7,741 nt of DNA from Nitrososphaerota archaeon (GTDB lineage Archaea > Thermoproteota > Nitrososphaeria > Nitrososphaerales > Nitrosopumilaceae). The stretch is from assembly GCA_028867395.1 (NCBI GenBank), contig JAGWGO010000060.1:1-7741 (forward strand), written 5' to 3'. A model generated the notes under the pieces. The model was not told the origin of the DNA, made no database searches, and saw only the letters and a list, made by a program, of their open reading frames with translations. Position 1 is the first letter of the stretch. Every line of letters begins with the position of its first letter. A program made the position numbers and the translations under genes. Below are positions 1-5,394 of this stretch, piece after piece.

Positions 1-270
1 AATAGCTTTTGCAATTCTTTTATTATTAGTATGCTCCATCTCGTCTTCTATACCCATACTTAGTTCATCGGGATCAAATCTACTGTCAGACACATCGTCT
101 TGTTTTCCAACCACGATCTTCTTTCCTTGATATTCAACTTCCTCTTGTTCGTCGGAACAGGCACATGGGTAATGGTGGCAGATTGGACAAACATCATCTG
201 CTTGCATATGCTCATGATCGCATCGCATTCTTCCGCAGATAGGACATTTTTGTATTTCAAATAATTTCAT
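1..270 (-). CDS. Small Cys-rich putative zinc-binding protein, partial (C-terminus beyond left edge)
   Basis: The frame opens with ATG at 268-270 and stays open for all 90 codons to the window edge, so only the N-terminal part is seen. The protein begins MKLFEIQKCPICGR. It carries two compact Cys clusters: C9-x2-C12-x4-C17 followed by D18-H19-x-H21, then C28-x2-C31-H32-H33-x2-C36-x-C38. This spacing suggests a zinc ribbon or paired zinc knuckle (inference). The remainder, about residues 39-90, is acidic and charged with no membrane segment. The start lies 2 nt after the stop of the 1253-residue virion protein gene, with a weak GGA Shine-Dalgarno core inside that gene's last codon, so translation is probably coupled. 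An overlapping minus-strand frame (60-260) with a TTG start has no Cys pattern and is taken as a shadow. Function is not recognised; small CPxC proteins are common among phage hypothetical proteins. Confidence 0.75.
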   Translation of the reverse strand, partial: MKLFEIQKCPICGRMRCDHEHMQADDVCPICHHYPCACSDEQEEVEYQGKKIVVGKQDDVSDSRFDPDELSMGIEDEMEHTNNKRIAKAI

Positions 271-272
271 AA

Positions 273-3200
273 TTATCCAATAGCAATACTTCCATATGCT
301 CCATAGTCCTCAACATTCTGAACTGTGTAATCATCAATTTCTTCTTGACACTTTGTACGAATATCATTTGCTTGTGCACGCAGATCCGAAGCATTTAAGG
401 TTACAGAACCTCCTGCACCTGGCAAGTTTGCAAACTTACCACGAATATTTGCCAACATATCACAAGCTTCTGCTAACGCATATTGTTGTATCCATCGATG
501 TGCAAAACGATTATTGAAAATTTCTTGTTCTGGTTTTTCAATAGTTACATCAAGTAAAATACGTTCTGGACGATTAAATGACTGGAAGATTTGTAACTCT
601 CTTGTTGTATCATTAAAGACAAATACTAAGCGCGTTGAGAATAGAATTTCCAAATTTTCAACATATTGTGAAACAAGGTGGTAACTCAACAAATCAAACG
701 TACCCATGTTATATAAATGCTGCAAAACAATCTGTCCGTAAACACCTGCCCCCATTGCCGAGGACAAGAATGCTGCAGTGAAACGATATCCAGCCATAAC
801 ATTAACAATCTTATTATATCCAACAGCCTTATCCGCCAAAATGTAATTTTGTTTATATGGCTGGATGTCCAAGAAGAATGCTTTACGATCCACAGCAAGT
901 GAACTCTTTTGACGAAATACTCTTAAAGCGTTTGTAACACACAGATCAAGTTGTGTATCATCTAATTCAACCGTTAATGTTGGATAGCCCAATAATGTAC
1001 GAACTTCTGACATTAACTGACGTCGTTCTGCAGGTGAACCATTTGTACCAACACCAAGTTGGTCATATGTTGGTGTTCCATCAACACCATCACGACCAAC
1101 ATGTGGAAGCATAATGTTACCAACAGGTTTTAAGAAAGAGAATAGGAACCCTGCTGGATTAATTGGTAATGCTGGATATCGAACTGCACCACTACCAGGT
1201 GTTTCAAATGAACAATAACAATTATAGCTATTACCAAAACCACCAAGTGGGTAGTTCTGGTATGGACTATTACTATCATTAACATAATCAACTTGACCTG
1301 TTCCAATTGCTAAACATGGACTTGGCATGTTCAATACACCCACAGGTATAGGAATCAATAATGCATTTGAGCTTCCTCGAGCAGTTGATTCAAATACAAG
1401 TTGTCCTTGTTCAAGCTTAGCATAAACACATGGGATTGCAGGAATCCAAGCCTTACCACTCCACTCCATTAACATATTAGTTGAAAGATCATACCATGTA
1501 TCACCTTTCATGTTTGCAGGAGGTGTTGTTACGTAAGGAATAGGTGCCCAAGTAATTCCAACACGTTGACTCAAAACACTATTTGCAGTATTAAACCAAA
1601 AGGTTCCCTGGGGTGGTACTGAAGGATCCGTTGCACTAATTGTTAATGGAGATGCAACATTCCAACGACCTGATGCAGGAGTCCCCCAAACATACCAAGT
1701 ATTATTGGTTGTATTCAACCAAGCAGTGCCAGTTACTGGTAGTGTTGGATCCGTAGGAATATTGAAAAATGGAATTGTTGACCATGACGAACCATTCCAC
1801 AAAAGTAATGTATTAGTATTTGGATTCCACCACAAAGTTCCCGTAGCTAGTATAGGTGTTTGGTATGGATCCGTTGCTTGTTGATAAAATGCAGAAGTAG
1901 GATTCCATGTAGAATGTACAAAATCCCACTGGAAAAGTGTGGCAGGGCTTGTTGATTCATTCCACCACAATTCACATGAGGTAACTAATGTTGGATCTCC
2001 AGCCCAAACAAGAACTGGAACAACATTCCAAGTTGTATTTGTAATATCTCGAACTTGAAGAACTTCTGTCGTTGGATTATACCAATATGAACCCGCAACA
2101 ACCGGATCGCTAACTGTTGTTGGATCAACTGTTGAATTAAAAACAGTTTGTTGAATCCAAGTATTAACAGCTGGTGTACCAAGTGTATTAACAGTTGCGG
2201 CAAATCCTATTCCAGAAATTGATCCAAGATTAGGGGCTGTTGTAGAGAGAACATCTCCAATAATATAGTTTGATCCCTGTGTTGTGATTGTAACAGATTG
2301 GACACCGCCACTAACTGTTGCAACCGAACAACTAAATGGTGAACCGGTAATACCTTGACCACCAATACTTGCTGGAGTAACCGTTAAGGTATCTGAAGGG
2401 CCGTAACCAGAACCACCAGCAGTAATAAGAACTTGGATAACTGTTCCTGAAACAACTCTAATAGTTGCTTGAGCACCTGTTCCTGAACCACCTATTAAAG
2501 GAACATTGAAGAAATCTTGATCGTTATTATTATTGTATTGTGAACCACCACTAGTTAAATTAACTGTTAGGATTGTATTTGAAACTACAACCGTTGCTAA
2601 TGCACCTGTTCCATGTCCACCAATATTTAATGGGACATTTGGGTATGTTCCATTAACATATCCATGTCCTGGATTAATACTTCCAACAGTTGCAGCAGGA
2701 CCTTCACTATTACGCGAATATAGTTTATCCGTATTAAGGTCGTACCATAATGTGCCATTCGACAAACTATTAGGAGCTTGTGGCCACATCAGAGCATATG
2801 CTTGAACCCAGTTTGTACCACTCCAATTATACAAAGTTTGATTTGCTGTATCATACCAATATGAGCAATCAACGGCCGCTGGTGGACAGGAAGGATCCGT
2901 CGTTTGATCGTATGTTGTTGTTTCACACCATGTGTTTCCACATCGAGTAAATCCATTAACACCATTCCACCAATAACCGCTCCCTTGAAGATTTGTTGGA
3001 TCTGTTGGATATGCAAATTGTGGTTGCACTAACGTATATTGTAATCCCGTCCATTGATACAATTCATTATTTGTTGTATTCCACCAATATGAACCCACTG
3101 CTGGATTTGCAGGGTCATTAGATTGAACAATAACATTAGGAATTACATTGAGCTGCGATCCATCCCACTGATAAAGTGTTTTTGTTGTAACATTCCAATA

Positions 3201-4034
3201 GTAAACTCCTGCACTTGGAGGAACAGGGGATTGCACAGCATTTGTACATTTGATTGCAATCTGTTCGTTTAGATATTTGACAAGGGCACCATACGTTGGT
3301 GTTAATCCACCATCAAATGAAAAGAACATTCTAACCATCTTTCGATAGTCAGGTTTTGGAAAATTTGGATCGTATATTAATTCAAACTGGTACGTTGCTC
3401 CAGCAACTAATCCCGTTCCATCTGTTGGCTTAACGCCATACTTAACAGGTGTTGGAGTTCCAACAGGAATATTACGAAGAAGAACAACTTGTCTTGCAGG
3501 TGTTCCCCTTCCACTTGGAAATCCTATTGCTTGGGAGTATGATCGATTACCTTCTTGATAATAGCGTAGCTGATCATCGTGAATATATCCACAAATGTAA
3601 TAAGGTGTTCCATCTTCAATATCATTAATGATAAGTGAAGTTGTTAATGGAAGTCCTTGAGCCTTTTGTTCACTTTCGTAGATTGCACCAACAACAAGAC
3701 CATTTCCAATCTTATCGCCCGCAAATAATTGTTCATTAGCTGTTGGATCTGCAACATAAACAACACCATCCTTTGGGATGTTTGTCATATCACATGGTTG
3801 ATCTGTTCGAAGAACAAACACAATACCACCGTATACGACATTACTACCGGTTGGTTCTAATGTAATTGTTACGTTACCGTTTGCATCCACGCTCTCGACT
3901 ACAGGACCTGGAATATTCCATGTAAGCGTTCCTTGTCCTACATTTGGGACACCTGGCTGAAAGGTCACGTTTACATTCATGCCTTCAGCTTTTAATTGTC
4001 CAGTAGTATCACCAATGTTGTCAAAGATGCCCAT
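273..4034 (-). CDS. Large mosaic virion structural protein with W/Y-W repeats (fibre/neck/baseplate-like)
   Basis: A 1253-residue protein. Residues about 30-172 look like a fibronectin-III-type beta domain (DG-VVYVAD, then DGTPYYICGY and a late Tyr). Residues about 270-872 hold about 11 copies of a 35-43 residue unit of the form [T/S]DP-x-P-x2-G-x-[YL]-W-[WYF]-N-x-LY-x-W-x-G-x2-W. This unit is familiar from T4-like tail-fibre and structural proteins of marine phages. Residues about 445-622 interrupt the array with four Gly-rich units (GG-x-GTGA-x-A ... ITxGGSGY), a beta-rich motif also common in phage fibres. Residues about 998-1253 form a separate mixed alpha/beta domain (AERRQLMSEVRTLLGYP..VELDD at the start, IRGKFANLPGAGGSVTLN near the end) resembling conserved virion proteins of T4-like phages. 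There is no signal peptide or membrane segment. ATG at 4032-4034 is preceded by GGAG 10 nt upstream and a late promoter motif. Structural role is confident; exact location in the virion is not. Confidence 0.88.
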   Translation of the reverse strand: MGIFDNIGDTTGQLKAEGMNVNVTFQPGVPNVGQGTLTWNIPGPVVESVDANGNVTITLEPTGSNVVYGGIVFVLRTDQPCDMTNIPKDGVVYVADPTANEQLFAGDKIGNGLVVGAIYESEQKAQGLPLTTSLIINDIEDGTPYYICGYIHDDQLRYYQEGNRSYSQAIGFPSGRGTPARQVVLLRNIPVGTPTPVKYGVKPTDGTGLVAGATYQFELIYDPNFPKPDYRKMVRMFFSFDGGLTPTYGALVKYLNEQIAIKCTNAVQSPVPPSAGVYYWNVTTKTLYQWDGSQLNVIPNVIVQSNDPANPAVGSYWWNTTNNELYQWTGLQYTLVQPQFAYPTDPTNLQGSGYWWNGVNGFTRCGNTWCETTTYDQTTDPSCPPAAVDCSYWYDTANQTLYNWSGTNWVQAYALMWPQAPNSLSNGTLWYDLNTDKLYSRNSEGPAATVGSINPGHGYVNGTYPNVPLNIGGHGTGALATVVVSNTILTVNLTSGGSQYNNNNDQDFFNVPLIGGSGTGAQATIRVVSGTVIQVLITAGGSGYGPSDTLTVTPASIGGQGITGSPFSCSVATVSGGVQSVTITTQGSNYIIGDVLSTTAPNLGSISGIGFAATVNTLGTPAVNTWIQQTVFNSTVDPTTVSDPVVAGSYWYNPTTEVLQVRDITNTTWNVVPVLVWAGDPTLVTSCELWWNESTSPATLFQWDFVHSTWNPTSAFYQQATDPYQTPILATGTLWWNPNTNTLLLWNGSSWSTIPFFNIPTDPTLPVTGTAWLNTTNNTWYVWGTPASGRWNVASPLTISATDPSVPPQGTFWFNTANSVLSQRVGITWAPIPYVTTPPANMKGDTWYDLSTNMLMEWSGKAWIPAIPCVYAKLEQGQLVFESTARGSSNALLIPIPVGVLNMPSPCLAIGTGQVDYVNDSNSPYQNYPLGGFGNSYNCYCSFETPGSGAVRYPALPINPAGFLFSFLKPVGNIMLPHVGRDGVDGTPTYDQLGVGTNGSPAERRQLMSEVRTLLGYPTLTVELDDTQLDLCVTNALRVFRQKSSLAVDRKAFFLDIQPYKQNYILADKAVGYNKIVNVMAGYRFTAAFLSSAMGAGVYGQIVLQHLYNMGTFDLLSYHLVSQYVENLEILFSTRLVFVFNDTTRELQIFQSFNRPERILLDVTIEKPEQEIFNNRFAHRWIQQYALAEACDMLANIRGKFANLPGAGGSVTLNASDLRAQANDIRTKCQEEIDDYTVQNVEDYGAYGSIAIG
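1419..3227 (-). repeat. Array of about 11 W-N/Y-W protein repeats (about 40 codons each)
   Basis: This stretch encodes residues about 270-872 of the large virion protein. Unit boundaries marked by the (T/S/V/G)-D-P turn fall near residues 307, 345, 380, 420, 637, 680, 722, 762, 803 and 838, giving a period of 35-43 residues once the internal insertion is discounted. The periodicity also shows in the DNA: the 8-mer GGATCCGT (plus strand; encodes T-D-P) recurs at 1624, 1747, 1867 and 2893, the first three 123 and 120 nt apart. Units have diverged strongly elsewhere, so this is an old array, not a recent tandem duplication. Confidence 0.85.
2169..2702 (-). repeat. Gly-rich beta-repeat block (4 units) inserted within the W-repeat array
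   Basis: Residues about 445-622 of the large virion protein contain four units of 41-46 residues, starting near residues 455, 496, 540 and 586. Each has a Gly-rich turn with an aromatic (GHGY, GGSQY, GGSGY, QGSNY) and a following beta hairpin (for example GGSGTGAQATIRVVSGTV). The block falls inside the fifth W-type unit: the first half (GTLWYDLNTDKLYSRN) is before it and the second half (NTWIQQTVFNSTVDP) after it. Similar Gly-rich units occur in marine phage fibre proteins (recalled family knowledge); the insertion point is read directly from this sequence. Confidence 0.75.
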
Positions 4035-4044
4035 ATTTAAAAGA

Positions 4045-4048
4045 CTCC
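4045..4048 (-). promoter_or_regulatory. Shine-Dalgarno site of the large virion protein gene
   Basis: The minus strand reads GGAG followed by 10 AT-rich nucleotides and ATG. It supports the start at 4034. The spacing is slightly long but acceptable, and no nearer purine run competes with it. Confidence 0.6.
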
Positions 4049-4058
4049 AATTTTAGAG

Positions 4059-4066
4059 TATTTATG
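4059..4066 (-). promoter_or_regulatory. T4-type late promoter motif CATAAATA for the large virion protein gene
   Basis: The minus strand reads CATAAATA, one mismatch from the T4 late consensus TATAAATA and matching the looser NATAAATA form. It sits in the 46-nt gap between the 113-residue gene and the 1253-residue gene, 24 nt before the ATG, so transcription would start only a short distance ahead of the GGAG. T4 late promoters are single-element sites read by RNA polymerase carrying the phage sigma factor gp55, with gp33 and the gp45 clamp (established for T4). Use by this phage is inferred. Confidence 0.6.
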
Positions 4067-4080
4067 AGCAGTGGGAATGC

Positions 4081-4422
4081 TTAGTTGTTTGTTTCTTCGC
4101 GGGCGTTTCGATTAAGCCACTTTAGTAGTTTTGAACCTTGCCAGTATGTTTCAAATGCTTGTTCAGCATCAATATCTTTTTGCCCATTAAATTTAAGGCT
4201 TACGGGGGTAGGATTATCAACATCAACATACAACCAATCGATAATAATTTTTTGATTTGGTTTCAAAGCAATAGTTGACTTTTCTTCTTTGCTTTCACCA
4301 ATAATTAACTTGCAGTATTTTCGCACAGTATAGGAGGCTACACGCTGTGGGGTTTTTGTTACCGCTTCACGAAGTTTTTCTTTTGAGTCAAGATATTGTT
4401 TAAACGTTAAGTTGAATTCCAT
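4081..4422 (-). CDS. Conserved-looking hypothetical protein, 113 residues
   Basis: The product starts MEFNLTFKQYLDSKEKLREA and has no signal peptide or membrane segment. It is charged and soluble, with an N-terminal helix-prone part (residues about 5-40, including TPQRVASYTVRKYCKL), a central beta-prone part (IALKPNQKIIIDWLYVDVDNPTPVSLKF written in pieces: IALKPNQ at about 51-57, IDWLYVD at about 61-67, NPTPVSLKF at about 70-78) and a C-terminal acidic/helical tail with YWQGSKLLKWL. I do not recognise a domain or function. The style resembles small conserved proteins found in late blocks of marine T4-like phages, but this is recollection, not evidence. The ATG at 4420-4422 has a modest AGAGAG purine run just upstream. 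It sits between two late-promoter motifs, so late expression and a role in assembly are plausible inferences. Confidence 0.82.
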   Translation of the reverse strand: MEFNLTFKQYLDSKEKLREAVTKTPQRVASYTVRKYCKLIIGESKEEKSTIALKPNQKIIIDWLYVDVDNPTPVSLKFNGQKDIDAEQAFETYWQGSKLLKWLNRNAREETNN

Positions 4423-4476
4423 AGCTCTCTTTGGGGCTTTAATGCTCTATACTATGTTCGACTATTTGTGTTGTTA

Positions 4477-5268
4477 TTATTTATCATGGAGTAATATGTA
4501 AGGTTGAAATATTAAGGGTATCTGTATGTTCTCTTTTAGTCTATCTCTTGATCCAACATTATCATTCCAGTGAAGCATCTGAAGATTAGAATGATGAGCA
4601 CAAACGTCAATAGGGACATAGTGTTCGAAACACCATCTAACAGGAACAATATGAACAAGATGATAAGCACCTTCCTGACCAGCTTTGCCTCGAGGTAGAT
4701 TGTTAGGATTGATAGATGCTTTGTGTTTGTGATAGTTACTTCGCGTTTTCATATACACTTTATGTCTGTAACTATTCCACAAATCCGCTGTCTTATGATA
4801 TTCAACAGAACGGGCTTTTGATGATTTAAGAAGAACGGAATTCTTATATTCTCGAGCACAAATTGGACAAGTTACATTGTTAGCGAGAAGATTTTTTGAA
4901 TCTGTTTCAAATATGTGTCCACATTTGTTGTTTTTAACTGATACACGAACAATAGTATTTCCGTCCTTTTCCGTATACCTCCCGTCGTAGTTAGATAAAA
5001 TCTTTAATCCTCGTTCTTGTAAACGTTTAAGATTTTCTTTGCGTGATTGTTTCCATCTATTTTCTTCGTGGCATTTTGGACAACCACTAACTTTGTGCTT
5101 TCGAAATGTTTGCAATTTTGCAATCGGTGTGGCTATCCATTCGTGATTACAAACGTCACATTTCATTAAATGGTGTTTCTTTGCCCCATCAAAGTGATCA
5201 AGCAAAGTAATTCCTATCTTTTTTAATTTAGATGGGTAAGTTTGATCAATGTCACCAATTTTAGGCAT
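4477..5268 (-). CDS. Zinc-finger HNH homing-endonuclease-like protein, free-standing
   Basis: The 263-residue basic protein has two tandem Cys/His finger-like units: C37-x2-C40-x-H42 with C63-x2-C66, then N113-x2-C116-x-H118 with C134-x2-C137. A C-terminal HNH/beta-beta-alpha-metal motif follows: H203-L-V-H206-I-V-P, then HHSNLQ with N228, and N235 in WNDN. This fingers-plus-HNH layout is typical of phage-borne homing endonucleases, which nick or cut a target and spread by repair (family knowledge). ATG at 5266-5268 is chosen because GGAG lies 5 nt upstream and a sigma70 promoter sits just before it. A longer frame with a GTG at 5334 would begin inside the terminator stem upstream of that promoter. 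Oddities: position 205 is Val where related motifs usually have Asp or His, and the second finger lacks its first Cys (N113). It separates the capsid gene from other structural genes and looks like an invader. Confidence 0.82.
   Translation of the reverse strand: MPKIGDIDQTYPSKLKKIGITLLDHFDGAKKHHLMKCDVCNHEWIATPIAKLQTFRKHKVSGCPKCHEENRWKQSRKENLKRLQERGLKILSNYDGRYTEKDGNTIVRVSVKNNKCGHIFETDSKNLLANNVTCPICAREYKNSVLLKSSKARSVEYHKTADLWNSYRHKVYMKTRSNYHKHKASINPNNLPRGKAGQEGAYHLVHIVPVRWCFEHYVPIDVCAHHSNLQMLHWNDNVGSRDRLKENIQIPLIFQPYILLHDK
4478..4485 (-). promoter_or_regulatory. T4-type late promoter motif GATAAATA overlapping the HNH gene's stop
   Basis: The minus strand reads GATAAATA, built from the last two codons (GAT AAA) and the stop (TAA) of the endonuclease gene. 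It lies 55 nt upstream of the ATG of the 113-residue gene and would restart late transcription past the insert. It is one base from TATAAATA. In a scan of the minus strand of the window by eye, only this site and the one at 4059-4066 contain ATAAATA. Confidence 0.5.
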
Positions 5269-5273
5269 AAAAT

Positions 5274-5277
5274 CTCC
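5274..5277 (-). promoter_or_regulatory. Shine-Dalgarno site of the HNH gene
   Basis: The minus strand reads GGAG, then ATTTT, then ATG. The 5-nt spacing decides the start of the endonuclease gene at 5268 over the longer GTG frame. Confidence 0.65.
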
Positions 5278-5292
5278 AAGGTTCAAGATCGT

Positions 5293-5322
5293 ATTATACG
5301 CTATAGTTTCCAACCTACTCAA
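5293..5322 (-). promoter_or_regulatory. Sigma70-type promoter for the HNH gene
   Basis: The minus strand carries TTGAGT (5317-5322) as a -35 element, an 18-nt spacer, and a perfect TATAAT (5293-5298) as -10. The expected transcription start is about 7 nt downstream, near 5286, leaving a leader of about 18 nt that holds the GGAG site. The -35 matches 4 of 6 consensus positions (TTGACA). It lies directly downstream of the capsid terminator, so it would be the main source of endonuclease mRNA and could act early using unmodified host polymerase (inference). Confidence 0.65.
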
Positions 5323-5323
5323 C

Positions 5324-5346
5324 AAAAATCCCACCGAAGTGGGATT
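5324..5346 (-). terminator. Intrinsic terminator after the major capsid gene (UUCG loop)
   Basis: On the minus strand an 8-bp perfect stem AATCCCAC / GTGGGATT encloses a TTCG tetraloop and is followed by TTTG TT. UUCG loops closed by C-G are exceptionally stable and frequent in phage terminators (established). It starts 48 nt after the capsid stop and ends the gp22-gp23 transcript before the endonuclease gene. The plus-strand reading has no immediate U-tract, so it is probably one-directional. Confidence 0.85.
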
Positions 5347-5352
5347 AATGTT

Positions 5353-5368
5353 TTTACTTTAAAGTAAA
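5353..5368. repeat. 16-bp perfect palindrome TTTACTTTAAAGTAAA
   Basis: A perfect inverted repeat with no spacer, centred between 5360 and 5361, in the gap between the capsid stop and the terminator. The AT-rich, spacer-less form does not make a good RNA hairpin and suits a dimeric DNA-binding protein or chance AT symmetry. No function is assigned. Confidence 0.5.
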
Positions 5369-5394
5369 TTCTACAATATCTTTGTAACTTGTTA

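Noticed and set aside
60..260. Minus-strand frame of 66 codons starting with TTG
   Set aside because: It overlaps a better frame that starts with ATG, is coupled to the gene upstream, carries ordered Cys pairs and stays open to the window edge.
1985..3016. Short frames on both strands within the repeat region of the large virion protein
   Set aside because: They echo the repeat codons in other frames and are fully covered by the continuous 1253-codon gene.
5269..5334. Longer N-terminus for the HNH protein from a GTG at 5334
   Set aside because: The GTG lies in the terminator stem and upstream of the TATAAT promoter, and has no Shine-Dalgarno site; the ATG at 5268 has GGAG at 5 nt.
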